The position numbers and the translations under genes were made by a program. The notes beneath the pieces are model-generated. The model was given only the letters and a program-made list of their open reading frames with translations. It searched no databases and was not told the DNA's origin. Of a stretch of 64,000 nucleotides of DNA, positions 45,302 through 55,079 are shown one piece after another. Position 1 is the stretch's first letter, and each line of letters begins with the position of its first letter. This DNA comes from Minicystis rosea (GTDB taxonomy: Bacteria > Myxococcota_A > Polyangia > Polyangiales > Polyangiaceae): positions 6,991,703 to 7,055,702 of the forward strand of contig CP016211.1 in NCBI GenBank assembly GCA_001931535.1. The letters are read 5' to 3'.

Positions 45302-46633
45302 TCAGGAGGCGCGCGGATTCGCGAGGGCGCTCTCGTTCGTCCGATCGTCGGCGTCGATGTCTCGGCTCGATCCGCGGTCTCGCCGCGCGCTGCGGAGCGC
45401 CTCGCGCAGGCCGTGCTTCAGGTTGCGGAGCATGGTGAGACGCCCGAAGTCGACGCCGATGTCGACGAGCGTCTCGGCCACCGCCGGCCGGATGCCGGTG
45501 ATCACGCAGCGGGCGCCGACGATCTCGACCTTGCGCATCAGCTTCATCAGGTGATCGGCGGTCTTCGTGTCGACGATCTCGACGCCCGTGAGATCGATGA
45601 TCACGAAGCTCGCCTGCGTACGAGAGACCTCGCCGAGCAGGCGCTGCACCATGTCGGAGGTGCGGCGCGAGTCCACGACGCCGATGATCGGCATGGCCAA
45701 GACGTCGTCCCAGACTTCGAGGATCGGGTTCGAGAGCTCGTCGATCGAGTAACGGAGCCGCTCGATGAGCTGAGCCTTCCCCGCCTCGCTCTGGGCGAGC
45801 TCTTCGTTGCGCGCACGCAGCTCGTTCTCGAGGCGGCGCTGCAAGGTGATGTCCTGCGAGGCGCCCAGCGCCGCGAAGACCTTGCCGTTCTCGTCCTCGA
45901 GCGGGGTCCACACAACGTGCGCCCGCACCTCGCTCGCGAGGCGCGGGTTGCGGAAGATCACTTCCTCCTCCGTGGAGTGGCCGTTCATGCAGCGCAGCAT
46001 GCCGCTCTCGCTCATGGGGAGCGGGGTCACGCCGTCGGCCTTGAAGACGCCGTAAGCACCCGCCAGATCGCCGCTCTTCTGCGTGACGCCGCCGATGAGC
46101 CGCTCCTGCGCGGGGTTCAGCAGCATGAGCTCGTTGTTCGGGCCCGCGACGGTGATGCCCATCGGCAACGCATCGATGACCTGACGGTAGAGCACCTCGG
46201 ACTTCACGCGCGCCTGCTCGGACTCGGCGAGCGACTGCTCGAGGTCTTTGCGCGCGGTGACGTCCAGGGTCTGCCCGTACCAGAGGACGCTGCCGTCGGG
46301 CTCGATCTCGACGTTGGCGTGCGTCTCCAACCATCGGACCTCGCCGCTCCGGCGCGTCATCCGCCCGCTGACGTTCATGGGAACGCCGGTCGCGACACAC
46401 TGAGCGATGGTGGCCTCGATGCGGGCGCGCTCCTCAGGGTGGTATCGCAGCAGCGTCGCGTTCGGATCGGCCAGCAGATCCGCTTCTTCGATGTCGTAGA
46501 TCTCGGCCGCCTTGCGGTTGACGTACAGCCACCGGCTCTGCCCCGTGACGGGGTCCATGCGCGCGCAAAAGGCCACGCCCGGCAAGCGCTCGAGCATCTG
46601 CACCAACACCTCGGACTTCAGGCTCTCTGACAC
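45302..46633 (-). CDS. PAS-PAS-STAS protein, RsbR-like (paralogue of the 7.2-kb gene)
   Basis: A 443-residue protein with a GTG start and GGAGG upstream. Two PAS-type sensors (about 10-125 and 140-265) precede a STAS domain (about 285-415). From RNEELAQSE to REALR the STAS region differs from that of the 7219-8565 protein at only about a dozen positions, whereas the PAS parts are clearly diverged. VDTKTADH is the candidate phospho-Thr site. The RsbT-like kinase gene lies 129 bases upstream on the same strand, so the pair resembles an rsbR-rsbT switch without a visible rsbS. Confidence 0.87.
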   Translation of the reverse strand: MSESLKSEVLVQMLERLPGVAFCARMDPVTGQSRWLYVNRKAAEIYDIEEADLLADPNATLLRYHPEERARIEATIAQCVATGVPMNVSGRMTRRSGEVRWLETHANVEIEPDGSVLWYGQTLDVTARKDLEQSLAESEQARVKSEVLYRQVIDALPMGITVAGPNNELMLLNPAQERLIGGVTQKSGDLAGAYGVFKADGVTPLPMSESGMLRCMNGHSTEEEVIFRNPRLASEVRAHVVWTPLEDENGKVFAALGASQDITLQRRLENELRARNEELAQSEAGKAQLIERLRYSIDELSNPILEVWDDVLAMPIIGVVDSRRTSDMVQRLLGEVSRTQASFVIIDLTGVEIVDTKTADHLMKLMRKVEIVGARCVITGIRPAVAETLVDIGVDFGRLTMLRNLKHGLREALRSARRDRGSSRDIDADDRTNESALANPRAS

Positions 46634-46762
46634 GATTCGGCTCCTCCCTTCGGCGTCCGGCGATGGCCGGCCCGCGACGTGATGTTCGAATCAACGGCGT
46701 GACGCGAGCGCACCCGCGCTCGGAGCATCACGCCCCTCGCCGGCCGACCGCTTCTCCACGTC

Positions 46763-47437
46763 TCACGAGACGCGGAGAAGCGCAGTGACCGTCGTCCCTC
46801 GCCGCGGTGCGGTCTGGATGTCGAAGCGCTCCGAGATCTTCTTCACGCCGAGGAGGCCGAGGCCCATGCCGAGCCGAGATCGGTAGTTGCCCGAGAAGAC
46901 TTCCGTGAGGTTCGGGATCCCGGGTCCGTGATCGCGGGCGACGATCTCGACCCCCGCCGGCGCGCTCGATGGGGTGAGCTGAATCTGCCCCTCGCCGGCG
47001 TAGAGCACGATGTTGCGCGCCAGCTCCGAGACCGCGGTCATGAGCCGCGTCTGCCCGATCAGCGTGAAGCCGACCGACGCGCCGATGGCGCGCGCCTCGG
47101 TGCGCGCACGGGTGATGTCGTCCTCGGTGCGGATGAGCACCGAAGTCGGCCCCGCCTTCGCCGGGGCCGCGTCGGTGAACGCGATCGCTTCCAGCGCGCG
47201 CCGGCAGTTCTGCGCCTTCACCGGATCGGCGACGAAGAGCCTCAAGCTCTTGCTCAGCGTGTCGATCATTTCTCCGAGCTGAGCCCGGGTGAGCTCGGTG
47301 CCGCGGATGCTGGCGCGCTGGCGCGCGAGGCTCAGCGTCGATTGCGCCGTCGGCATGGACACGTAGCGCGTGAGCACGTTCACCACGGAGTCGAGGACGT
47401 CGCTCGAGGCGCTGTTGATGGGTCCGCTGATGGTCAC
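46763..47437 (-). CDS. RsbT-like serine kinase (HATPase) with N-terminal extension
   Basis: A 224-residue protein whose C-terminal about 130 residues match anti-sigma-factor-type GHKL kinases: N-box SELARNIVLYAG, G1 DHGPGIPNL, G2 SRLGMGLGLLGVKKIS. The about 90-residue N-terminal extension is helical and unlike RsbT of Bacillus (133 aa). It likely phosphorylates the STAS domain of the adjacent RsbR-like protein and possibly of the distant paralogue. First gene of a two-gene operon; the upstream 508-bp region should hold the promoter. Confidence 0.83.
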   Translation of the reverse strand: MTISGPINSASSDVLDSVVNVLTRYVSMPTAQSTLSLARQRASIRGTELTRAQLGEMIDTLSKSLRLFVADPVKAQNCRRALEAIAFTDAAPAKAGPTSVLIRTEDDITRARTEARAIGASVGFTLIGQTRLMTAVSELARNIVLYAGEGQIQLTPSSAPAGVEIVARDHGPGIPNLTEVFSGNYRSRLGMGLGLLGVKKISERFDIQTAPRRGTTVTALLRVS

Positions 47438-47945
47438 GTGCGTTCATCCATCGCATGGGGACAGGCGAGGTCGTTCACCTTCCCGACACACGGCTCAGGA
47501 GTCGTCCCGAGGAACGGGTGGAGTCGCGGAGCCCGCATGCGACCGACAGTCGTCATTGCTTCTGCGCTGTCCAGGTTCATTCGCCTGCTCCACCCATCCT
47601 TTCTGCAACCGTCTTTTTGGACGTCGCTCTTACAACCATTCACGCCTCGGTGGTCCGGCACCAATGGACGATTGGAAGACGAGCGAGATGGCCGTGTCAA
47701 TGGCGCAATTCCGCGATCGAAACGATTGGTGTGCGAGGATCCCGAATTCACGATCGGCGGCGACGTGCGCTTCGATTCGACATCGGCAATGCACCCGATG
47801 GGAGATCACCCCGCAAAGGATTGAGGGAGGTGGAGTCCCTATGTGCGAGGAGAGCACGTGAGATCGATTGGCTCCATCGAGACTGTCACCGAGGCAGGAG
47901 AGGTGATGTCGTCCGCGCCTCGGATCCTGTCATGTGGTGTGGAGC
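47438..47945. other. 508-bp region upstream of the RsbT-RsbR pair
   Basis: No supported gene. It is less GC-rich than neighbours, with an AT-richer stretch around 47580-47760 that could hold the minus-strand promoter. I found no clear operator or terminator. Confidence 0.5.
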
Positions 47946-50900
47946 TCACGACGGCCCTGCGCAGGGCAGCTCGACGGTGAAGGTGGAGCCCGCGCCTTTC
48001 CGGCTCTCGCAGCCAATCGTGCCGCCGTGGTCCTCGACGATGCGGCGGGAGATGTACAGGCCGAGGCCGAGGCCGCCGTAGTGCCGCTCCGACACGGCGC
48101 GCTCGAAGCGCTCGAAGATGACGGCGCGCTTGTGCTCCTCGATGCCGATGCCCTGGTCGCGGATCGCGAGGCGCGCCAGGCCGCGCTCGGCGCCGATGGC
48201 GATCATGATGGGCTTGCCGGCCCCGAACTTGATGGCGTTGGAGAGGAGGTTCGTGACGATCTGATCGATGCGGGAGCGATCCCACGTGCCGATGACCTGC
48301 TCGCTCTCGTGGATCGAGATCGCGCAGCGCGACAGCGAGAGGTCGGCCTCGAAGCGCAGGACCACCTCGCGCACGAGGGCGCCGAGATCGACGTCGGTGA
48401 GCTCGAGCGACATCGCGCCTGCCTCGATGCGCGAGAGATCGAGCAGATCGCTGATGAGCCGAGTCAGGCGGGTGCCTTGGCGTGAAGCGAGATCGACGAG
48501 CCGGCGCATGGCGGTGACGTCGAGAGGGCGCCCCGTGGCGTCGGCGCGCCGGAGCGACTGCACGGCGAGCACGAGCGAGGTCATGGGCGTGTTGAGCTCG
48601 TGCGAGGCGACGGTGAGGAACTCGTTGCGCGCCCGCACGGCGTCCTGCAAAGCGCGGTAGAGCCGGGCGTTGTCGATGGCGATGGCGGCGCGGTGGGCGA
48701 CCTCCTGCGCGAGCTCGAGCTCGGCGCGCCCATAGCGACGCTCGGGCGCGGCCGAGGCGAGGCTCAGCACGCCGAGGAGCTGGCCGCGCGCAATCAGCGG
48801 CACCGAGAGCCCCGTCCGCGTCCCCAGCGCGCGGGCGAGCCGGACGTGCTCTTCGTCGTGGCAGATTTCGCTCAAAGCCTCATCCGACAAGTCGGCTGAG
48901 AGCATGGGCTCGCCCGTGCGGAGCACCCTGGCCGCGGGGTGGCGAGAGCCCCAGCGCGGCGGATATCGATCCCGAACCTCGATGAGCAGCGGCTCCTGCC
49001 CAGGGTCCTTGTGCGCTACGGCCAGCCGCCGGATCTCGTGGCCCTCGACGATGTCGATGGCGCACCAGTCCGCGAGCGAGCGCACGCAGAGGCGGCCGAG
49101 ACGGGCGAAGGTCTCCTCGCAGTCGAGCGACTCCGAGAGCACCGCCCCGGCTTCGGCGAGGAACTCGGCCGCTTCGCGCGCGGCTCGCTCTTGAGCGAGG
49201 AGGCGGGCGTTTTCGAGGGAGATCGCGGCCTGCGTGGCCAGAAGCGAGAGGGCGGCGAGCCGATCGGGCGTGAACGCGCCGGCGAGGAGCCCGTTCTCGA
49301 GATAGAGCAGCGCCACCACCTCGCCCTGTCGCAGGATGGGCATGCAGAGGATCGAGCGCAGCCTGCGCCGAGCGAAGTAATCGTCACCGGCGAACCGGCC
49401 CGCGTCGGCCGCGGCGTCGGCGACGATGACGCGCTCGCGCATTCGATACGCGTAGTGGATGAGCGACGCGGGGACGCGCTGCGAGCCGTCGATCGGCGCG
49501 GCCCCGCGGCTCGTCGCCACCCCGCCCTCGTCGAGGATCGCCTCCGCTTCGAGGGTGAGGTTCTCGTCGCGGCTCGAGATCAGACACGCCCGCTGCGCGC
49601 CTCCCTGCTCGAGCACGACCTCGAGCAGCGTGGCCCCGAGCTCGTCGAGGACGACCTCGCCCGAGATGGTCTGCGACGCTTTGATGACCGAGTGGAGATC
49701 GAGCTGCTCGGTGCGGACGGCGACGGTGGCAGCGGCGGCGAGTGGCTTCGGCTCGACGAGGCCCGGGTGCTCGCGATCCAGCTGCTGCACCTTCCCTTCG
49801 GCGCCCCAGCGCGCGTAGCAGGCGCGCGCTTCGCGGAGGTACGTGTCGGCGATGAGCTCGAAGCCGCGCGCCCGGTAGAAGCGCGCGGCGACCTCGAAGG
49901 CGATCGCCTCGTGATGGACCAAGCCATGCTCGCGCGCGGCGCGGATCGCCTGCTCGTAGAGCGCGGCCGCGCGCTCCGTGTCCCCGCCGAGGCGCGCGAT
50001 CTCGGCGCCGCACAGCGCCACGCGGCTGCTGAAGTTGGGAGGACAGTTCTCCGCCCAGATCTCCATCTGCCGGTGATGCGCGAGGAGCGCCTCGAGGCGC
50101 CTCGGCCGCGCGCCTGCGGGCGCCGTGTCGAGGCTCGCTGCGAGCGAAAGCGCGTGATACGCCCGGTACTCGGCCTCTTCGGGCAGGGCGGGCAGCGCCC
50201 AGAGGATCGGCTCCACGTGATCCGCGGCGTCGAGAGCAGCGGCGAAATCACCGGCATGGAAGCCTGCCTCCAGCTTGCAGATCCAGTATTTGCAGGTGGC
50301 CATCGCCACGTGTGGCACGCCTTCGAGACGCGCTTCGAACGCGGCATCGTCGAACGCGGCGTCGCCGAGCGACGACAAGCCGGTCGTCGCGCCGCGCAGC
50401 GCGCGGACGAGCTGGAGCTGTCCGGTGATGATGTCGACGACGAAGCCGAACCGCGTCTGCCGCGCGAACTCGACGCAATGCTCGGCCTCGCGCTCGACCT
50501 CGCCGAGCGGGTCGCCGGCGGCGAAGCGGAGCGCGACCAACATGGTGCACGCATAAGCGGCGAACGTGAGATCGCCGGCCTCGCGCGCCATCGCGAAGGC
50601 GCGCTGCACGAGCCCGCGCCCCTCGCGCGCGTGCTTCGACCAGAAGCTGAGCACCCCGCTGAAGAGGGCGTGGACCCGCGCCCTGAACCGGAGGAGCCCG
50701 CGCTTCTCCACCAAATCGAGGCCGACCTTGCCGAACCGGAACCCCGCCCGATAGTCGCCGAAATGAGCGCCGAGGAGCACGCCGAGCCAGGCATAGGCAA
50801 AGCAGGATCCGTCGCTGTTCCCGTGCTCGAGGCTGAGGTTCGCGATGCGCGCGATGACGAGACAGAACAGGTTTCGATCGGTGAACACCGCCGAAGGCAC

Positions 50901-53582
50901 GAGCATCGTGAGGACATCCATCGTCGCCCGCCAGCGCGGGTCGGCGACGGCGGGCAGGTCGAGGATGTCCTCGATCGAGCGGCTCCCGAGCGTCTGCCAC
51001 ATCCGTTCGATTTCGGCGCGCACCTCTTCGCTCGTCGGGTGCGGTGACCACGCGACGTCGATGACCTTCAAGAACTCGAGGCCGGCTTCGACGCCGGCGT
51101 CGCTCCGTGCCTGGGTGGTGTAGAGCTCGAAGCGCGCGCACGTGACGGCCGCGACGTCGACGATGCCGACGGCGCGCCGCGCGAGCGAGCCGAGGCGCGC
51201 CTCCGCGCCGGCGAGGTCCCCCGTCAGGTATTCGCACTCGGCCCGATGGAGCTCAAGCGCGAACGCGATCTCGTAGTGCCGCTCCCAACAGTCCTCCGCC
51301 AGCATCGCGCTCCCGGCCGCGAGGAACGTCAGGGCCGACGCGTACGCCGTCGATCGCTTGGCGCGCCGGCCCGCGACGAGGTTGAGCTCGGCGACCCGAG
51401 CGCGCTCCTCCGGCGCGGTGATCAGGGCCGCGCCGCGGTTGAGCTGACTCACGATCTCGAAGATGTTCTCCGCCAGATCCTGCGGTGCTGTGCCGGACAG
51501 GATCTGCCGGCCGATGCCGAGATGAACCGCCGCCCGCTCGCCCTCCGGAACGAGCGCATAGGCGACCTCTTGGACCCGATCGTGGAGAAACTTGTAAGCG
51601 CTCGGAAGACGGATGACGAGCCCGGCTCGGACGGCCTCTTCGAAGTCCGCGTGAATGTCACTCTCCGAGGTGCCTCGAACCATCGTGAGGGAAGCGACCT
51701 CCGCGCTGTTTCCCAGACAAGAGAGCTGCCGCAACGCCGCCTGCGCGCCGTCGGGGAGGCGCTTGACCTTGCCCACCATCAGATCGGCGACGTTGTCGGT
51801 GAAGTCCTTGCCGTGAATCCTCGCGATGTCCCACCGGAGCGCGCCCGTGGATGCGTCGCACTGGAGGAGCCCTTCTTCATGAAGCGAGGTGAGGAATTGA
51901 ATGGCGAAGAAGGGATTGCCCGCGGTCTTCTCGCCAACGAGGGTGGCGAGCGGGATCGCCTGCTCGAGACGGCAATGGAGCGCCTCGCCGACGAACGCGC
52001 TCAGGTGCTCGGGCGGGATGGGGCCGAGCACGATCTCGGAGACCCGCGCGCCCGCCGCGCGCACCTCGTTCAAGGTCGATGCGAGCGGATGAACGACGGA
52101 CACCTCGTTGTCGCGGTACGCGCCGATGATGAGGAGATGGTGCACCTCGGGGTGGCTCATGAGCTCTTCGAGGAGCACGAGGCTCGCAGCGTCGGCCCAC
52201 TGCAGATCGTCGAGGAAGAGCACGAGCGGGTGTTCTTTTTGCGCGAACACGCCGATGAAGTGCCGGAACACCGTGCAAAACCGCCGCTGCGCTTCGGCCG
52301 GCGCGAGCTCGGGCGGCGGCGCCGTTCGGCCGATGACGAGCTCGACCTCCCGAATCACCTCCACGATGAGCTGCGCATCGGCCCCCAGCGCGCCGAGCAT
52401 CCGCTCTCGAAAGGCCGCCACCTTCGGCTCGCGCTCGGCGAAGATGGTGAGCACGAGATCGCGAAACGCACGAACGAGCGTGGCATAGGGGATATCGCGT
52501 TTGTGCTGTTCGAACTTCCCCGAGACGAAGAGCCCTTTGCCGCGAACGGCCTTCTTTTCGAGATCGCGAACGAGCGCGCTCTTGCCGATGCCGGAGTATC
52601 CCGCGATGAGCAGGAGCTCCGGCATCGCGGTCGTGGCCACACGGCTGAACGCCTGATGCAACAGGGTTGTCTCCGCCTGTCGCCCATAAAGCTTCTCCGG
52701 GATTTGGAGCCTCTCGAACACGTCCTCTTCGCCGGGCGTGAACGGCTCGAGCCTCGTGCTCGCGCGCAGGGCCCGAGCGCAGCGCTCGAGATCGCGCCGG
52801 AGGCCGTGTGCGCTCTGATAACGCTCCTCCGGCATCTTGGAGAGGAGCTTCAAAACGATGCTCGCGATGGCCTCGGGCACCGAGGGGACGATCTCCGATG
52901 CCTTCGGAGGAGCGCGGGCAACATGGCAGTGGACCCACTCGAGTGGATCACGGGCCTCGAAAGGAAGCCTCCCGGTGAGCATCTGATGGAACGTGATGCC
53001 GAGCGCGTAGAGATCGGTGCGGCTGTCGATCGCGCAATCGGTGCGCCCGGTCTGCTCGGGTGAGAGATAGGGGAACGAGCCCTCGATGAGGCCCGGTGAC
53101 GGCGTGTGCCGGAGCTCGCGGGAGAGGAGCGACGCGAGGCCCAAGTCCGCGAGCTTGACCTCGCCGGTGGCTTGGTTGACGAGGATGTTGGAGGGCTTGA
53201 GATCCTTGTGAACGACGCCGCGATGATGGATGTCGGCGACGGCATCCGCGATGGCGACGGCGAGCTCGAGGAACCGCTCCACGGCGACGGGCGCGCCGAG
53301 CAGGCGATCGAGGGCCTCGCCGCCGAAGTCCTCCATGACGAGGGCAGGCATGCCCTGGTGTGTCTCGAGAGCGAGCGGCCTCACCACGGCCGGCGTGTCG
53401 AGCTGTTTTCCGATCTCGTATTCCTGCTGGAGCTGCTCGAGGTCCTGCGGGCGGCTGCCCCGCGCGTCGAGCACCTTGAGCACGACGCGGCATCCATCCG
53501 CGTTCCGGATGGCGCGATAGAGGATCGCTCTGCCCCCGCGAGCGATGGGCTCGGTGATGGTGTACGGCGCGGAGGAGATCAT
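47946..53582 (-). CDS. giant Ser/Thr kinase-ATPase-GAF-histidine kinase
   Basis: An 1878-residue signalling protein. In order: a Hanks-type kinase (1 to about 270; degenerate glycine loop GGRAILYRA, VVHKDLKPSN, LADLGLAS, LSPEQ), an AAA-16/STAND ATPase (about 315-600; GYSGIGKSALV Walker A, LVLFLDDLQWAD Walker B), a helical TPR-like region (about 700-1270), a GAF domain (about 1290-1450), a second GAF (about 1470-1620), then HisKA (SHELNTP) and HATPase (NLLSNAIKFG, DQGIGI, GGLGLGLYISRRI). The family is common in myxobacteria and cyanobacteria. No receiver is fused or adjacent, so its phosphorylation partner is unknown. No transmembrane segment. Confidence 0.93.
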   Translation of the reverse strand: MISSAPYTITEPIARGGRAILYRAIRNADGCRVVLKVLDARGSRPQDLEQLQQEYEIGKQLDTPAVVRPLALETHQGMPALVMEDFGGEALDRLLGAPVAVERFLELAVAIADAVADIHHRGVVHKDLKPSNILVNQATGEVKLADLGLASLLSRELRHTPSPGLIEGSFPYLSPEQTGRTDCAIDSRTDLYALGITFHQMLTGRLPFEARDPLEWVHCHVARAPPKASEIVPSVPEAIASIVLKLLSKMPEERYQSAHGLRRDLERCARALRASTRLEPFTPGEEDVFERLQIPEKLYGRQAETTLLHQAFSRVATTAMPELLLIAGYSGIGKSALVRDLEKKAVRGKGLFVSGKFEQHKRDIPYATLVRAFRDLVLTIFAEREPKVAAFRERMLGALGADAQLIVEVIREVELVIGRTAPPPELAPAEAQRRFCTVFRHFIGVFAQKEHPLVLFLDDLQWADAASLVLLEELMSHPEVHHLLIIGAYRDNEVSVVHPLASTLNEVRAAGARVSEIVLGPIPPEHLSAFVGEALHCRLEQAIPLATLVGEKTAGNPFFAIQFLTSLHEEGLLQCDASTGALRWDIARIHGKDFTDNVADLMVGKVKRLPDGAQAALRQLSCLGNSAEVASLTMVRGTSESDIHADFEEAVRAGLVIRLPSAYKFLHDRVQEVAYALVPEGERAAVHLGIGRQILSGTAPQDLAENIFEIVSQLNRGAALITAPEERARVAELNLVAGRRAKRSTAYASALTFLAAGSAMLAEDCWERHYEIAFALELHRAECEYLTGDLAGAEARLGSLARRAVGIVDVAAVTCARFELYTTQARSDAGVEAGLEFLKVIDVAWSPHPTSEEVRAEIERMWQTLGSRSIEDILDLPAVADPRWRATMDVLTMLVPSAVFTDRNLFCLVIARIANLSLEHGNSDGSCFAYAWLGVLLGAHFGDYRAGFRFGKVGLDLVEKRGLLRFRARVHALFSGVLSFWSKHAREGRGLVQRAFAMAREAGDLTFAAYACTMLVALRFAAGDPLGEVEREAEHCVEFARQTRFGFVVDIITGQLQLVRALRGATTGLSSLGDAAFDDAAFEARLEGVPHVAMATCKYWICKLEAGFHAGDFAAALDAADHVEPILWALPALPEEAEYRAYHALSLAASLDTAPAGARPRRLEALLAHHRQMEIWAENCPPNFSSRVALCGAEIARLGGDTERAAALYEQAIRAAREHGLVHHEAIAFEVAARFYRARGFELIADTYLREARACYARWGAEGKVQQLDREHPGLVEPKPLAAAATVAVRTEQLDLHSVIKASQTISGEVVLDELGATLLEVVLEQGGAQRACLISSRDENLTLEAEAILDEGGVATSRGAAPIDGSQRVPASLIHYAYRMRERVIVADAAADAGRFAGDDYFARRRLRSILCMPILRQGEVVALLYLENGLLAGAFTPDRLAALSLLATQAAISLENARLLAQERAAREAAEFLAEAGAVLSESLDCEETFARLGRLCVRSLADWCAIDIVEGHEIRRLAVAHKDPGQEPLLIEVRDRYPPRWGSRHPAARVLRTGEPMLSADLSDEALSEICHDEEHVRLARALGTRTGLSVPLIARGQLLGVLSLASAAPERRYGRAELELAQEVAHRAAIAIDNARLYRALQDAVRARNEFLTVASHELNTPMTSLVLAVQSLRRADATGRPLDVTAMRRLVDLASRQGTRLTRLISDLLDLSRIEAGAMSLELTDVDLGALVREVVLRFEADLSLSRCAISIHESEQVIGTWDRSRIDQIVTNLLSNAIKFGAGKPIMIAIGAERGLARLAIRDQGIGIEEHKRAVIFERFERAVSERHYGGLGLGLYISRRIVEDHGGTIGCESRKGAGSTFTVELPCAGPS

Positions 53583-53983
53583 GGTGGGAGCCCGACTCGC
53601 GCGGAGAGAACGCTGCCCCCGTCTCGCCGGCTCTTCCTCGGCCCGCGCGATGACGTGATGGGTTCGGCCGTGCGGCCGTCGTCGGCGTCGCGCTCGCCGG
53701 TCAGTCGCTCGCGTACGAACGCGCGCATCTTCCGGAGATCGACGCCGCACCGGCCAGCGTCGTGCTCCGCGTCCGCGAACCTGCGGATCGCACCGAAGAT
53801 GCGATGGCGCGTTGGGAACATCGACCCCCCACCCCACCATGGCACCGCATACATCATGCCGCGAGCGATTCGCATGCTCGCGTCTCCCGGTCCGCATCGC
53901 GATGACGAGCCCGCGAGGCCGCTTCGACGGCGAGCGCGAGATCGGGAATGCCGGCTCGATCGCTCCTATCGGAGCGCCGATGC
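53583..53983. other. 401-bp intergenic region
   Basis: Upstream of the giant kinase and downstream of the WYL regulator. Short open frames on both strands, including a 98-residue minus-strand one, lack a convincing start or codon bias. Nothing else supported. Confidence 0.5.
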
Positions 53984-55003
53984 TCATCCCGCGCGGCGTG
54001 GCTTCGGCGACGATCGCGGCGGTGATATCCGGCGCGCCGCGCGGGTCATGCGCGCCGCGATCGTGCGCAGCTCGACGGCGAACTCGGGTGGCTCCAGCAC
54101 CTCGAAGTCTACGCCGAGCTGCGCGATGTACAGCGCCAGCATCCCCAGCGATTGGGCGCCCGCCGAGAGGAGACAGCGCGTATCGTCGACGCGCTCCACG
54201 CGGCCGGCCAAGGGCGAAATCCGCGGCGCGATCGCCTCGAGCGGCGCATCGAGGATCACGCGCGCCCGGAGCGAATACGCATCCGTGGACACCGAGCGAG
54301 ACACGTAGCCCGCGAGATCGCCGCCGGGGACGGGGCGCGGGACGAAGGAGGCTCCCGTGGTCACCTTGCCGGTCACGCGATCGACGCGGAACGTGCGAAA
54401 GTCGTCGCGACCCAAGTCCCACGCCACGAGGTACCAGCGCGATCCCGCGAACACGAGACCGTGCGGCTCCACCGTGCGATCGCTCTGGCGCGCGCGCATG
54501 TCACCGTAGCGAAACGAGATCACCTGCCGATCGCGGCTCGCGCTGGCCAGCGCGGTGAGCAGCTCCGCATCGACGGTCGGCCCCGCGCGATGCACGGGCA
54601 CGACCGCCGTGCGCAGCGCGCCGAGACGACGGCGCAGCCGCGCAGGGAGCACTTGTTCGAGCTTGGCCAGTGCGCGCAGCGCCGCCTCCTCCATCCCCGC
54701 CACCGTGCCGGCGGCGGCCGTGCGCAGCCCGAGCGACACCGCGAGCGCTTCGTCATCCTCGAGCAAGAGCGGGGGCAGCGACGCGCCCGCGCCGAGCTGA
54801 TAACCGCCGGCGACGCCCGCCGCGGCGTCGACCGGATAGCCCAAGGTCCGCAGCCGATCGACGTCGCGGCGCACGGTGCGCTCGGTGATCTCGAGGCGCT
54901 CGGCGAGCTCGGCCCCGGTCCAGAAGCGGCGTGATTGAAGGAGCGTGAGGAGCCGGAGCAACCGGGCCGAGGTCTGGACCACGGAAGCGATGCTAGCGCG
55001 CAT
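53984..55003 (-). CDS. YafY-type WYL-domain transcriptional regulator
   Basis: A 339-residue DeoR/YafY-type regulator: winged HTH at about 10-65 (LLTLLQSRRFWTGAELAERLEITERTVRRDVDRL), WYL domain at about 140-225 (ISFRYG...VEPHGLVFAGSRWYLVAWDL) and the C-terminal WCX region. The chosen ATG (MRASIASVV) lies inside one arm of the perfect dyad at 55002-55026, so the protein probably represses its own gene and the divergent GST. It may be a sensor of electrophile or DNA stress; WYL domains bind nucleic acid or small ligands. Confidence 0.9.
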   Translation of the reverse strand: MRASIASVVQTSARLLRLLTLLQSRRFWTGAELAERLEITERTVRRDVDRLRTLGYPVDAAAGVAGGYQLGAGASLPPLLLEDDEALAVSLGLRTAAAGTVAGMEEAALRALAKLEQVLPARLRRRLGALRTAVVPVHRAGPTVDAELLTALASASRDRQVISFRYGDMRARQSDRTVEPHGLVFAGSRWYLVAWDLGRDDFRTFRVDRVTGKVTTGASFVPRPVPGGDLAGYVSRSVSTDAYSLRARVILDAPLEAIAPRISPLAGRVERVDDTRCLLSAGAQSLGMLALYIAQLGVDFEVLEPPEFAVELRTIAARMTRAARRISPPRSSPKPRRAG

Positions 55004-55026
55004 TGCGGACCGAATCTGTCCGCAAT
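55002..55026. promoter_or_regulatory. perfect 9+7+9 operator dyad between WYL regulator and GST
   Basis: ATTGCGGAC-N7-GTCCGCAAT is perfectly palindromic and overlaps the start codon of the WYL regulator while lying 54 bases upstream of the GST ATG. This is a strong candidate for autoregulation and GST control. Confidence 0.7.
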
Positions 55027-55079
55027 CGGGAATAGGGTTCTCCTCACCCGGACCCAACCGGACGAAGAAGGAGACCCCC

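Noticed and set aside
43719..46400. 893-residue minus-strand frame
   Set aside because: Out of frame with the PHP and RsbR-like genes it overlaps, and of low-complexity Arg/Ala composition.
53579..53875. 98-residue minus-strand ORF before the giant kinase
   Set aside because: It overlaps the kinase start and lacks a start signal and codon bias.
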